Of a stretch of 64,000 bases of DNA, positions 54,618 through 63,540 are shown piece by piece. This DNA comes from Gammaproteobacteria bacterium (GTDB taxonomy: Bacteria > Pseudomonadota > Gammaproteobacteria > Xanthomonadales > Wenzhouxiangellaceae): NCBI GenBank assembly GCA_003565625.1, contig PXBD01000031.1, positions 43,029 to 107,028 on the forward strand, in the 5' to 3' direction. The notes under the pieces were generated by a model. That model searched no databases and was not told where the DNA came from. It saw only the letters and a list, made by a program, of their open reading frames with translations. The first letter of the stretch is position 1; every line of letters starts with the position of its first letter. Position numbers and translations under genes: made by a program.

Positions 54618-55694
54618 TCAACGAATCTTCAGGGTGGCCAGGCTGGCAAGCACCAGCATCACCGCAATAATCCAGAACCGAACAATCACCTTCGGCTCGG
54701 GCCAACCCTTGAGCTCGAAATGATGGTGAATCGGCGCCATGCGGAACAGGCGCCGACCGGTGAGCTTGAAAGAAGCCACCTGCAGGATCACCGACAGCGT
54801 CTCGATCACGAAAATGCCCGCCATGACCACGAACACGATTTCCTGGCGCACGGCGACCGCCACCAGGCCGAGGGCCGCGCCGACGGCCAGCGCGCCGATA
54901 TCGCCCATGAACACTGAAGCCGGGTAGGTGTTGAACCACAAAAAACCCAGCCCTGCACCGGCCAGGGCGGCGCAGAAAATGGCCAATTCCCCCACGCCAG
55001 GCACATAGGCAATCTGCAGGTAATCAGCAAAGACCACGTTGCCGGTGGCATAGGCAAAAATCCCCAACCCGGTTGCCACGAACACCGCCGGCATGATGGC
55101 CAGACCATCCAGGCCATCGGTCAGATTGACCGCATTGGACGCACCGACAATCACAAAATAAGCAAGAACAATGAAACCCAGCCCGAGCGGAATGGCGACA
55201 TCCTTGAAAAACGGCACGAACAGCTGGGTATTGGCGGCGACATCGGCGCTGGAGTACAGAAACACCGCCACCGCCAGTGCGGCAAGTGACTGCAGCAGAT
55301 ACTTCCAGCGGGCCGGCAGACCGGCGCTGTCTTTGAGCTTGAGTTTGCGGTAGTCGTCGATAAAACCGATCAGACCGAATGCCACCGTAACGAACAGCAC
55401 GGTCCAGACGTATCGGTTGCCCAGATCGGACCACAGCAGCGTACTCACGACCAGGGCGATCAGGATCATGGCCCCGCCCATGGTCGGGGTACCGGCCTTG
55501 ACCTGGTGGCTTTCCGGCCCAAGCTGGCGAATCGGCTGGCCGTACTGCCGTTCGGTCATGTGGCGGATGAAGAACGGGCCGATGACCAGCGACACCGCCA
55601 TTGCCGTGAGCGCGGCCATGATGGTGCGGAAGGTGATGAAACCAAACAGGGCCACCTCTCGGGCAAGGAACTGCTCGAACAGCCAGACCAGCAT
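54618..55694 (-). CDS. mraY: Phospho-N-acetylmuramoyl-pentapeptide transferase
   Basis: MraY transfers phospho-MurNAc-pentapeptide to undecaprenyl phosphate to make lipid I. The 358-residue protein has about ten membrane helices. Diagnostic segments are [13 protein letters not shown] near residue 66, [10 protein letters not shown] near 111 with the essential aspartates, [13 protein letters not shown] near 187-199, and [15 protein letters not shown] near 265. The loop [20 protein letters not shown] is near 319. It shares one base with murF (TGATG). Confidence 0.97.
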   Translation of the reverse strand: MLVWLFEQFLAREVALFGFITFRTIMAALTAMAVSLVIGPFFIRHMTERQYGQPIRQLGPESHQVKAGTPTMGGAMILIALVVSTLLWSDLGNRYVWTVLFVTVAFGLIGFIDDYRKLKLKDSAGLPARWKYLLQSLAALAVAVFLYSSADVAANTQLFVPFFKDVAIPLGLGFIVLAYFVIVGASNAVNLTDGLDGLAIMPAVFVATGLGIFAYATGNVVFADYLQIAYVPGVGELAIFCAALAGAGLGFLWFNTYPASVFMGDIGALAVGAALGLVAVAVRQEIVFVVMAGIFVIETLSVILQVASFKLTGRRLFRMAPIHHHFELKGWPEPKVIVRFWIIAVMLVLASLATLKIR

Positions 55695-57025
55695 CAGCCT
55701 TGCCCTCCCAGCAGACCCGCAACGATTTGCTCCATGGCCATCGAACGCGAGCCCTTGACCAGGCAGTTGACGCCGGAGTGAAGATCGCTCTCCAGCTTGC
55801 TCAGCAGCGCCTGGTGGGAATCGAAATGCTGCCCGCCGGCCCCGAAGGCCTGGCAGCTGTGGCGGCTGACCGGTCCCAGGCAGTACAGGCGACGCACTCC
55901 CAGATCGGCCGCCGCCTGCCCCATTTCCGCGTGCAGCTTGTCGGTATCCGGCCCCAGTTCGGCCATGTCACCCAATACCAGCCAGCGCTCACCGCCCATG
56001 TCCTCGAGCACCCGAAGCCCGGCGTACAACGAAGCCGGATTCGCGTTGTAGGTGTCGTCGACCAGCGTCCAGCCATCGGGATGGTGGCGAACCTGTAAAC
56101 GGCCCGGCAACCCGATCACACCCTCCAGTGCGGCAATGGCGGCGGCGCGCGGAATGTCCAGAGCATAGGCAACGGCCACGGCGGCCAATGCGTTCAGCAG
56201 GTTGTGGCGTCCCGGCAACGCCGGCCGCAGGATGGCCTCGCCGTCCGGGGCAATGATGCGCAATTGTCCCCGATCCGGAATACCGCGCACGTCGGCCTCG
56301 TGGTCGATGGCAAAACTCAGCACGCGCCGCGGCCCGGCCAGCTCGCGCCAGAGCCGAGCAAAGCGGTCATCGGCATTGATCACGGCAACCCCGTCGGCGG
56401 GCAGCGCGGTCAGCAGTTCTCCAGTGGTTTGGGCCACACCTTCCAGACTGCCCATGGTCTCGAGATGGGCAGGTCCGGCGTTGGTGATGACGCCGATTTG
56501 CGGCTGGACCATCTCGGCCAGGTAGCGGATATCGCCCGGGCAGGCTTCGCCCATTTCCACGGCGGCGTAGCGATGTTCCGGCTGCAGGTGGGCCAGGGTC
56601 AGTGGGACCCCGATTTCGTTGTTGTAGTTACCCGGGGTCGAAGCGGTGGGGCCGGCAGCCGCCAGCACGGCAGCGACCATCTCCTTGACCGTGGTTTTGC
56701 CGTTGCTGCCGGTGATCCCCACGATCCGGATGTCCAGGGGTGCTCGCCAGGCGGCCGCGATCCGGCCCATCGCGGCGAGCGGATCAGGCACCTGCACCTG
56801 CACGATACGTTCGGGCAACGGACGACTGCACAACACCGCCGCGGCTCCGGCCTCCATCGCCCGGCCGGCAAAGCGGTGGCCATCGTCACGCTCCCCCGGC
56901 AGCGCCACGAACAGCTGGCCGGCAGTCACCTGGCGGCTGTCATGGGTCATGCCGTGAATTTCGGCATCCGGGCCGGCGAGGTAGCCACCGGTCAGCGTCG
57001 CCAGTTCGGATAGCAGCATGCGCAT
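55694..57025 (-). CDS. murF: UDP-MurNAc-tripeptide--D-Ala-D-Ala ligase
   Basis: MurF adds the D-Ala-D-Ala dipeptide to the nucleotide tripeptide. The 443-residue protein has the P-loop [16 protein letters not shown] near residue 106. [17 protein letters not shown] near 134 is a MurF hallmark, as is [15 protein letters not shown] near 160. [33 protein letters not shown] and LGDMAELG near 360 follow. ATG 57025 shares one base with the murE stop; an ATG two codons later is also possible. Confidence 0.97.
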   Translation of the reverse strand: MRMLLSELATLTGGYLAGPDAEIHGMTHDSRQVTAGQLFVALPGERDDGHRFAGRAMEAGAAAVLCSRPLPERIVQVQVPDPLAAMGRIAAAWRAPLDIRIVGITGSNGKTTVKEMVAAVLAAAGPTASTPGNYNNEIGVPLTLAHLQPEHRYAAVEMGEACPGDIRYLAEMVQPQIGVITNAGPAHLETMGSLEGVAQTTGELLTALPADGVAVINADDRFARLWRELAGPRRVLSFAIDHEADVRGIPDRGQLRIIAPDGEAILRPALPGRHNLLNALAAVAVAYALDIPRAAAIAALEGVIGLPGRLQVRHHPDGWTLVDDTYNANPASLYAGLRVLEDMGGERWLVLGDMAELGPDTDKLHAEMGQAAADLGVRRLYCLGPVSRHSCQAFGAGGQHFDSHQALLSKLESDLHSGVNCLVKGSRSMAMEQIVAGLLGGQG

Positions 57026-58485
57026 CAGGCCGCCACCTCGAACACTTTGCGGACCACGGCCTCATCGGAATGCGAGCGGCACTGGTCGCCAATCCACTGC
57101 TCGGTCTCGTGTCCCTTGCCGGCCACCACGACCAGGTCCCCCGGCATGGCCTCGGCCAGGGCGGCCGCGATGGCTGCGGCGCGATCGCGGATGACGCGAC
57201 TGCGCTCCGGCTGGCCCATGCCCGTCTGAATGTCCCGGATGATCGCCGTGCCGTCCTCGCTGCGCGGATTGTCATCGGTGAGGATGACCTGGTCGGCCAG
57301 TGCTTCGGCCACCCGGCCCATCGGCGCACGCTTGGAAGCATCACGATCCCCGCCACAGCCAAACACGCACAACAAGCGTCCCGGCGTGAGTTCGCGCAGG
57401 CTGGCCAACAGCCGCTCCAGGGCGTCGGGCGTGTGCGCGTAGTCGATCACCGCGCAACGGCCGCGGGCATCGCGCATGGTTTGCATTCGGCCCGGCACCG
57501 GAGTCAGCGCGCTGATTCGCTCGCTGATCTCCGATCGCTCGACACCACGAGCGTGCAACTCCAGGGCGACGATGGCCAGATTGTGCAGATTGGTCCGCCC
57601 GATCAGACAACTGGACAGTTCGAGGCTCCCGCCAGGCAGGCGCGCGGTGGCCAGGATCCCGGTCAGATCCAGTCGGCGCGCTGCTATGCGGCCAACGGCG
57701 GCTTCGCGCTCGCCCAGCGAATACCCCAGGACCGGCTCCTGATTACCAAGCCGCGCGGCCAGTTCGCGGCCATACGGGTCGTCCAGATTGATGATGCAGC
57801 GCCGACTCGGGTAGTCGGTAAACAGGCGCGACTTGGCCTCGAAGTAGGCCTCCAGGCTGTGGTGGTAATCCAGATGATCGTGCCCCAGCCCGGTAAAGAT
57901 CACGCTGGAAAACGCCAGACCGGCCAGGCGACCTTGGGCCAGGGCATGCGAAGAAGCTTCAAGCACGACCACGGCAGCGCCCTGGTCGCGCGCGCTGGCC
58001 AGGCCTCGGTAAACGCTCAACACGTCCGGCGTGGTCAGCGTGCCAGCCACCTGGTGGCCCGGACGCCCCAGACCGAGGGTGCCGAACATCACCCCATCGA
58101 GCGCGCTTGCCAACAGCCAGGCCAGCGAGGTCTTGCCGTTGGTACCGGTCACGGCGATCAAATCCAGATCCTCCGGTGACCCCCAGAAGCGGCGCGCCAG
58201 TTCGGGCAGGCAGGAACTGATCTCTGCGATTTCCACCAGCGGCACGGGACAAGCTGCGGGCACGGACTGCGTGCCGTCGTGCAGCACCGCCACAGCTCCG
58301 CGGGCCACGGCGTCGTCGAGATGGCTCAATCCGTGTTCGCGGCCGCCGGCGCGCGCGATGAACAGGCTGCCGGGCCGACACTGGCGCGAGTCCAGGCACA
58401 GATCGGCCACACGGACATCGACCGCCGGCCGAGCGATGCCGGCCAGCAATTGGCTCAGGGCCATTTCCCGAACGCCCGCACTCAC
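57025..58485 (-). CDS. murE: UDP-MurNAc-L-Ala-D-Glu--diaminopimelate ligase
   Basis: MurE adds the third stem-peptide residue. The 486-residue protein has the P-loop VTGTNGKTSLAWLLA near residue 110, VLEASSHALAQGRLAG near 170, VIDYAHTPDALERLL near 325 and the motif TDDNPRSE near 395. DNPR is characteristic of the meso-diaminopimelate-specific enzymes. The start is GTG at 58485 in a GTGA overlap with ftsI; an ATG at 58464 (MALSQLL) is an alternative. Because it acts after D-Glu addition, a MurD activity must come from elsewhere. Confidence 0.96.
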   Translation of the reverse strand: MSAGVREMALSQLLAGIARPAVDVRVADLCLDSRQCRPGSLFIARAGGREHGLSHLDDAVARGAVAVLHDGTQSVPAACPVPLVEIAEISSCLPELARRFWGSPEDLDLIAVTGTNGKTSLAWLLASALDGVMFGTLGLGRPGHQVAGTLTTPDVLSVYRGLASARDQGAAVVVLEASSHALAQGRLAGLAFSSVIFTGLGHDHLDYHHSLEAYFEAKSRLFTDYPSRRCIINLDDPYGRELAARLGNQEPVLGYSLGEREAAVGRIAARRLDLTGILATARLPGGSLELSSCLIGRTNLHNLAIVALELHARGVERSEISERISALTPVPGRMQTMRDARGRCAVIDYAHTPDALERLLASLRELTPGRLLCVFGCGGDRDASKRAPMGRVAEALADQVILTDDNPRSEDGTAIIRDIQTGMGQPERSRVIRDRAAAIAAALAEAMPGDLVVVAGKGHETEQWIGDQCRSHSDEAVVRKVFEVAA

Positions 58486-60179
58486 GGTCGTTCCCCTGCT
58501 GCGGCGACCAGGGTCGACAAGTCGTCCGGGGGCACGTTGAACAGGCGCAGGGCCGCGCCCATCAGCTCAGCAAACACCGGCGCGGCGATCTGGCCACCGT
58601 AGAAGCGATCGCCGGCGGGGTCGTGAATGATCACAACGGCCGCCAGCCGCGGGCGCGAGGCCGGAGCAAAGCCGGCAAAGCTGGACACGTAGCGAGACTC
58701 GTAACCGCCGGCGCCGACCATACGCGTGGTGCCGGTCTTGCCAGCCACACGGTAGCCGGGCACCCGAGCCAGGGTTCCGGTGCCCTCCGAGCCGGTCGCG
58801 GCCTCCAGCATCCGGACCATGTCGCGGGTCAGCGCCGGATCCATGACCGACTGCACCGGGTTATCGGCCCCGATAATGAAGCTGGGCTGGTGCAAACGGC
58901 CTTCGTCTGCGATCGCGGCGACCGCGCGCACCAGCTGCAGCGGCGTGACCGACAGTCCGTAGCCGTAGGCCAGGGTGGCCTGCTCCAGCTTGCGCCAGCG
59001 CTCGTAATCGCGCAACACCCCGGCCGACTCACCGGGAAAGCCGGTCCCGGTCACCGACCCGAAGCCGAGCCTGGAATACAGACCCCAGAGGTGACGCGCG
59101 TCCATCGACAGCACCAGCTGAACCACGCCGACGTTGGAAGACTTGACCAGCAGGCCTTCCACCGTGGTCGAGCCAAAGTCACGCACATCGCGAATCGTGT
59201 GGCCGGAGACCCGCATGGTGCCGGGCGAGGTGTCAATTGACATCGACGGATACGCCAGACCGGCCTCCATGGCTGCGGCCACCGCGAACGGCTTGATCAC
59301 CGAACCCGGCTCGAGCACATCGGTCATGGCCCGATTGCGCATACCCTCGCCGACCGCGCGCGTCGAGGCGTTCGGGTTGTAGGACGGAAAATTCACCATG
59401 GCCAGGATTTCACCGTTGGTGACATCCATGACCACCGCCGAACCGGACCGGCCGCCGACTTCCTGTACACCCTGTTTCAGGGCACGAAATGCCAGGTACT
59501 GGAGGCGCCGATCCAGGGTCAGCTGCAGGTCACGCCCGGGACGAGCATCACGAATCAGCTCGACATCCTGAACCACCCGGCCCAGGCGATCCTTGATCAC
59601 GCGCTTGGCACCCGGCTCGCCGTGCAACCAGGCGTTGTAGGCCAGCTCCAGACCCTCCTGGCCAATGTCATCGATATTGGTGACTCCCAGGATCTGGGCG
59701 CTGACTTCACCGGTCGGGTAGAAGCGGCGGTATTCGCGACGCAGAAACACCCCGGGCAGTGCCAGTTCGCGAACTCTTTCGGCCAAATCGGGATGAATCC
59801 GGCGACGCAGCCAGACGAACTCCCGGTTGGCGCGCTGCGTCAGCCTGCGCTCCAGAGCATCGGCCGGCGTATCGAGGATGCGCGCCAGTTCGGGCAGCCG
59901 GTCAGCCGCCTGGAGCAACTCACCGGGGTGCGCCCAGACCGACTCAACCGGGGTCGAAACAGCCAGTGGCTCGCCATGACGGTCAAGAATGTTGCCGCGA
60001 ACGGTCGGTATGGCGACCTGGCGCAGAAAGCGCGCCTCGCCCTGGCTTTGCAGAAAGTCCGTGTCGGTGACCTGCAAATTGATCGCGCGCGCCATCAACA
60101 TCCCGGTGGCCAGCAGCATGATGAGCGCCGTCAGCCAGACGCGCAGGCGGGAGGAGGTTTGCGGAAGCGGGGCGTTCAT
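58482..60179 (-). CDS. ftsI: Septal peptidoglycan transpeptidase (PBP3)
   Basis: FtsI crosslinks septal peptidoglycan. The 565-residue protein has a short cytoplasmic tail and one membrane helix near residues 15-31, then the pedestal domain with TVRGNILDRHGEPLAVS near 59. The transpeptidase active-site motifs are SVIK near residue 293, SSN near 346 and KTGTT near 480. PSYNPN and the GYGLSVTPLQL segment are also typical of class B PBPs. It overlaps ftsL and murE by 4 bases each. Confidence 0.97.
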   Translation of the reverse strand: MNAPLPQTSSRLRVWLTALIMLLATGMLMARAINLQVTDTDFLQSQGEARFLRQVAIPTVRGNILDRHGEPLAVSTPVESVWAHPGELLQAADRLPELARILDTPADALERRLTQRANREFVWLRRRIHPDLAERVRELALPGVFLRREYRRFYPTGEVSAQILGVTNIDDIGQEGLELAYNAWLHGEPGAKRVIKDRLGRVVQDVELIRDARPGRDLQLTLDRRLQYLAFRALKQGVQEVGGRSGSAVVMDVTNGEILAMVNFPSYNPNASTRAVGEGMRNRAMTDVLEPGSVIKPFAVAAAMEAGLAYPSMSIDTSPGTMRVSGHTIRDVRDFGSTTVEGLLVKSSNVGVVQLVLSMDARHLWGLYSRLGFGSVTGTGFPGESAGVLRDYERWRKLEQATLAYGYGLSVTPLQLVRAVAAIADEGRLHQPSFIIGADNPVQSVMDPALTRDMVRMLEAATGSEGTGTLARVPGYRVAGKTGTTRMVGAGGYESRYVSSFAGFAPASRPRLAAVVIIHDPAGDRFYGGQIAAPVFAELMGAALRLFNVPPDDLSTLVAAAGERP

Positions 60180-60442
60180 CGGACCTCCACCAGCACACCT
60201 GTGCCCTCGGGCCGAGCCATATCGAGCTGCTCGCGCGCTTCGCGTTCCACGCGGCCGGCTTCGGCCAGCCAGGCCTGCTCAAGCTGCAGACGACTCCACT
60301 CGACGTTGGCATGGTCACGCTCGCTGCCAGCTTGCTGCAGGGCCGCGAAAATCTGACGCGACTCATGGCGCAGCGCGACCACGCCGATGGCGGACCCGAG
60401 CAAGGCCAACAGCAGCACCAGGAAAAGAATCCAGCGCATCAC
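60176..60442 (-). CDS. ftsL: Cell division protein FtsL
   Basis: FtsL forms the FtsQLB complex that activates FtsWI. The 88-residue bitopic protein has one N-terminal membrane helix (residues about 4-24, ILFLVLLLALLGSAIGVVAL) and a periplasmic leucine-zipper-like coiled coil (SRLQLEQAWLAEAGRVEREA). The start may be GTG at 60442 or the ATG immediately after it at 60439; both overlap the rsmH stop. Its position between rsmH and ftsI supports the call, since sequence conservation in this family is low. Confidence 0.92.
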   Translation of the reverse strand: MMRWILFLVLLLALLGSAIGVVALRHESRQIFAALQQAGSERDHANVEWSRLQLEQAWLAEAGRVEREAREQLDMARPEGTGVLVEVR

Positions 60443-61383
60443 GTTGCCACCCCCGCCAGCTTCTCGGCCACGCGCATGCGTGCACTGCGCGCGCGCGGAT
60501 TGTGCATGCGCTCATCAGCGTCCGGCCGAACCAGCTTGCCAACCAGCCTGAGGCGCGGTTGAAATCCTTCGGCTGCAGGGCGGCGCCGCGAAGCCGCGGG
60601 CGGCCGGGCCATTCGGGTCCAGGCCTGCTTGACCCGCCGGTCTTCCAGCGAATGGAAACTGATCACCACGAAGCGCCCGCCCGGCGCCAGCACATCAACC
60701 CCTTCCTGCAGCACTCGCTCCAGGGCACCCAACTCATCGTTGATGTGAATCCGGATCGCCTGGAAGGTGCGCGTAGCCGGGTGGCGCTCGCCGTGCGGAC
60801 TGCCGCTGGCCGAGGCCACCACCGCAGCCAGCCGGGCAGTGCCGCTGAGCGGCTGTTCGCTTCTGGCCCTGACGATGGCGCGCGCAATTCTGCGTGCATG
60901 ACGCTCTTCCCCGTAGTCCCGGATCACCCGGGTCAACTCGTTTTCATCGGCATGGTTCAACCACTCCGCGGCCGATGGGCCGGACAATGGGTCCATGCGC
61001 ATATCGAGCGGACCGTCCTCGCGAAAGCTGAAACCCCGCTCCGGTGCATCCAGCTGTGGTGACGACACGCCCAGATCCAGCAGCAGCCCGTCAACGCGAC
61101 CATCCAGCTCATGTTGCCGGGTCACTTCGGGCAAGTCGCAGAAACTGGCCTGACAGACCGTGACTCGCTCATCGCCGGCAAAGCGTTTGCGGGCGTGGGC
61201 CACGGCCAGCGGGTCACGGTCAATCACCAGCAGGCGCCCAGCCGAGCCCAGGCAGGCGACGATGGCCTGACTGTGCCCACCGCGGCCGTACGTGCCGTCG
61301 ACCACCACTGCATTGGCTGCCAGATTCAAGGCGGCCACCGCCGACTGCAGCAGCACCGGTACGTGTTGGTCTCTCTCCGTCAT
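60439..61383 (-). CDS. rsmH: 16S rRNA (cytosine-1402-N4)-methyltransferase
   Basis: RsmH (formerly MraW) methylates C1402 of 16S rRNA. The 314-residue protein starts with QHVPVLLQSAVAAL and has the AdoMet motif VVDGTYGRGGHSQAIV near residue 27. DGLLLDLGVSSPQLD near 98 is followed by GFSFREDGPLDMRMDP. TFQAIRIHINDEL near 207 and FHSLEDRRVKQ near 238 are diagnostic. It starts with ATG 6 bases after mraZ and overlaps ftsL. Confidence 0.97.
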   Translation of the reverse strand: MTERDQHVPVLLQSAVAALNLAANAVVVDGTYGRGGHSQAIVACLGSAGRLLVIDRDPLAVAHARKRFAGDERVTVCQASFCDLPEVTRQHELDGRVDGLLLDLGVSSPQLDAPERGFSFREDGPLDMRMDPLSGPSAAEWLNHADENELTRVIRDYGEERHARRIARAIVRARSEQPLSGTARLAAVVASASGSPHGERHPATRTFQAIRIHINDELGALERVLQEGVDVLAPGGRFVVISFHSLEDRRVKQAWTRMARPPAASRRRPAAEGFQPRLRLVGKLVRPDADERMHNPRARSARMRVAEKLAGVAT

Positions 61384-61389
61384 GGCCGC

Positions 61390-61842
61390 TTACAAGACCA
61401 GCCGGGCCATTTCGGTCGAAGCCTGCTCCTGCATTTCGCGCTCTTCTTCGACTCGGCGTTGGTTGAGCACGTTTTCATTCCAGATTTCAAAGCGTTGCCC
61501 CATGCCCATCATGACGATCCGCTTTTCCAGCCCGGCCTGCTGGCGCAGCGTCTGCGGCAATAACAGACGGCCATTACTGTCCGGTTCGGTTTGGGTGGCC
61601 GAGCCCACCAAGCGGCGCTGCAGGCTGCGGTGACTGGGATTGAATGTCGACAACGCCATGACCTGTTCGCGGACCCGATCCCACTCGGTTTCCGGGTACA
61701 GCCAAAGGCATCCGGCATCAAAGGCCGAGTACGTCAGAACCAGCCGGTTGGCACAATCCGCCGCGAGATCGTCGCGATACCGGGTCGGTATCGCCATGCG
61801 ACCTTTCGCGTCCAGGTTGATGGCGGTCTCTCCGAAAAACAC
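61390..61842 (-). CDS. mraZ: Transcriptional regulator MraZ
   Basis: MraZ is an AbrB-fold DNA-binding protein that controls the first promoter of the division cluster. The 150-residue protein has two SpoVT/AbrB-like halves: INLDAKGRMAIPTRYRDDL near residue 8 and TEPDSNGRLLLPQTLRQ near 84, each with the DxxGR motif. The start is GTG at 61840-61842, giving MFFGETAINLD, the conserved N-terminus; AAGGAG lies 11 bases upstream. Five 10-base operator-like repeats lie between the promoter and the start codon, so self-regulation is expected. Confidence 0.96.
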   Translation of the reverse strand: MFFGETAINLDAKGRMAIPTRYRDDLAADCANRLVLTYSAFDAGCLWLYPETEWDRVREQVMALSTFNPSHRSLQRRLVGSATQTEPDSNGRLLLPQTLRQQAGLEKRIVMMGMGQRFEIWNENVLNQRRVEEEREMQEQASTEMARLVL

Positions 61843-61854
61843 CGAGGCTGCAAC

Positions 61855-61904
61855 TCCTTACCCTCTTGAACCACTTTTTCCCACAATTTACCACTAGGCG
61901 CCAC
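61855..61904 (-). promoter_or_regulatory. Five-unit MraZ operator
   Basis: On the minus strand five consecutive 10-base units begin GTGGC, GTGGT, GTGGG, GTGGT and AGGGT (positions 61904 down to 61855), each followed by a five-base spacer. This matches the known MraZ site of TGGGN-type repeats at 10-base spacing. E. coli has three. The first unit overlaps the -10 box and the last overlaps the mraZ ribosome site, so bound MraZ could block both transcription and access to the start. Confidence 0.8.
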
Positions 61905-61931
61905 GATAGTCGCGAAGCGAGCGGGTGTCAA
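61903..61931 (-). promoter_or_regulatory. Main promoter of the division and wall cluster
   Basis: On the minus strand TTGACA (61926-61931), a perfect -35, and TATCGT (61903-61908) are 17 bases apart. Predicted transcription starts near 61896, about 54 bases before the mraZ start codon. The position directly upstream of the MraZ repeats supports it as the counterpart of the E. coli mra promoter. Confidence 0.75.
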
Positions 61932-62016
61932 GGGAAACAGGCGCAGAGGGCGATCGAGCACGGGCGGACGACAGGAGCGCGCCATACAGTGCGAAAGGAG
62001 CAGGAAAACGGGGGTT

Positions 62017-63417
62017 TTAACTGACGATCTGATAACAGGGCTTGTAGCTGGCGCCGCCGGGCAGTTTCATGCGGTTCTGGGACACGAAGCGTCGGAGCAG
62101 GTGGTCAAGCGCTTCCATGATCTCGGGCTCGCCATGGATCTCGAATGGACCATGCTCGCGAATGGAGCGCACGCCACCGGGCTTGACGTTGCCGGCCACG
62201 ATGCCGGAAAAGACCCGACGCAGGTTGGCGGCCAGGTGATGGGCCGGCAGGTCGCGCGAAATGTCCAGCGCGGCCATGGCCTGATGGGTTGCCGCGAACG
62301 GCTGCTGGAACTCAGGCTGGATCTCGAGCAGCCAGTTGAAGTAAAAGGCATCGTTGACCTCGACTCGCCAGTCGCGGACCTGATCAATGCCGCGGTTCAT
62401 TTCGCGGGCCACTGCAGCCGGGTCATTGACGATGATCCGATACAGCTGCCGGGCATCTTCACCCAGCGTCAGGGCAATGAAGCGATCGATTTCCTCGAAG
62501 TACTCGCGCGAGGAAGCCGGCCCGGTAAAAATCAGCGGAAAGGGCGCTTCCCGGTTGGCGGGGTTGAGCAAAACGCCCAGAATGAACAGGATTTCCTCGG
62601 CCGTGCCTACACCGCCAGGAAAAACCACGATGCCGTGTCCCAGTCTGACGAACGCTTCCAGGCGTTTTTCAATATCCGGGAGGATGACCAGTTCGTTGAC
62701 AATCGGGTTGGGAGACTCTGCCGCGATAATGCCCGGCTCGGTGACGCCGACATAGTGGCCCGGCATGTTGCGCTGCTTGGCATGGCCGATGGTGGCGCCT
62801 TTCATCGGCCCCTTCATGGCACCCGGACCACAGCCGGTACAAATATCCCGCCCCCTCAGTCCGAGCTGATAGCCGACCCGCTTGGTGTAATCGTATTCCT
62901 CCAGGTTGATGGAGTGCCCGCCCCAGCACACCACCAGATTGGGTTCGCGCTGGGCGTCCATCAGGTGGGCATTGCGCAGGATCTCGAAGACCGTATTGGT
63001 AATGCCTTCCGGCTCGTTGAGATCGTAATAGGGATTGGGCCCGATCTCGGTATGAAAGTAGACAATGTCGCGGACCACGGCCGAAAGCAGCTCGCGAATC
63101 CCCCGGATCATTTTGCCGTCGACGAAGGCGTGCCCCGGCGCGTTGTGCAAATCGATGCGCATGCCGCGGTTGACCTGATGAACCTGGATGCGGAAATCGT
63201 CGAAAGCCGCCAGCATGGACTCGGCATCATCGCCCTGCTCGCCCGAGTTCAGCACGGCCAGAGCGCAGCGACGGAGGACCTCGCCCACCTCTTCGCTGGC
63301 ATCCGACAGACGCGCCACTTCCTCGCGCGAGAGCATGTTCAGGGTGCCAGCCGGGTAGACCTGGGTCGACACCCTGGGGGCATCTTCGAGATTTTCAGTA
63401 TTGGTGTGATCGTGCAT
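62017..63417 (-). CDS. ppnN: Nucleotide 5'-monophosphate nucleosidase PpnN (LOG family)
   Basis: PpnN (YgdH) splits purine and pyrimidine nucleoside monophosphates into base and ribose phosphate and in E. coli is tuned by (p)ppGpp. The 466-residue protein has an N-terminal regulatory domain (TLNMLSREEVARL). The lysine-decarboxylase-like fold follows with CWGGHSI near residue 165, CTGCGPGAMKGPMKGA near 194 and the LOG motif FPGGVGTAEE near 267. The C-terminal domain includes VSQNRMKLPGGASYKPCY. The start is ATG at 63417. It is a single gene between the TonB receptor and mraZ. Confidence 0.93.
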   Translation of the reverse strand: MHDHTNTENLEDAPRVSTQVYPAGTLNMLSREEVARLSDASEEVGEVLRRCALAVLNSGEQGDDAESMLAAFDDFRIQVHQVNRGMRIDLHNAPGHAFVDGKMIRGIRELLSAVVRDIVYFHTEIGPNPYYDLNEPEGITNTVFEILRNAHLMDAQREPNLVVCWGGHSINLEEYDYTKRVGYQLGLRGRDICTGCGPGAMKGPMKGATIGHAKQRNMPGHYVGVTEPGIIAAESPNPIVNELVILPDIEKRLEAFVRLGHGIVVFPGGVGTAEEILFILGVLLNPANREAPFPLIFTGPASSREYFEEIDRFIALTLGEDARQLYRIIVNDPAAVAREMNRGIDQVRDWRVEVNDAFYFNWLLEIQPEFQQPFAATHQAMAALDISRDLPAHHLAANLRRVFSGIVAGNVKPGGVRSIREHGPFEIHGEPEIMEALDHLLRRFVSQNRMKLPGGASYKPCYQIVS

Positions 63418-63470
63418 TCCTGCGATTATCCTTCAAAGATCACCGACGCGTGCCGTCTTGCTTGAAATAG

Positions 63471-63499
63471 CAAACGGCCAGCACGAGGCTGGCCGTTTG
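63471..63499 (-). terminator. Terminator-like hairpin after the TonB-dependent receptor
   Basis: Perfect 12-base arms CAAACGGCCAGC (63471-63482) and GCTGGCCGTTTG (63488-63499) enclose a 5-base loop. The hairpin lies 41 bases after the receptor stop on the minus strand and is followed by CTATTTC, a weak T-rich tail. It separates this gene from ppnN. Confidence 0.7.
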
Positions 63500-63540
63500 C
63501 GCACCTCCGGCAAGATACACCGGATGGGTTGGGCGCTGAA

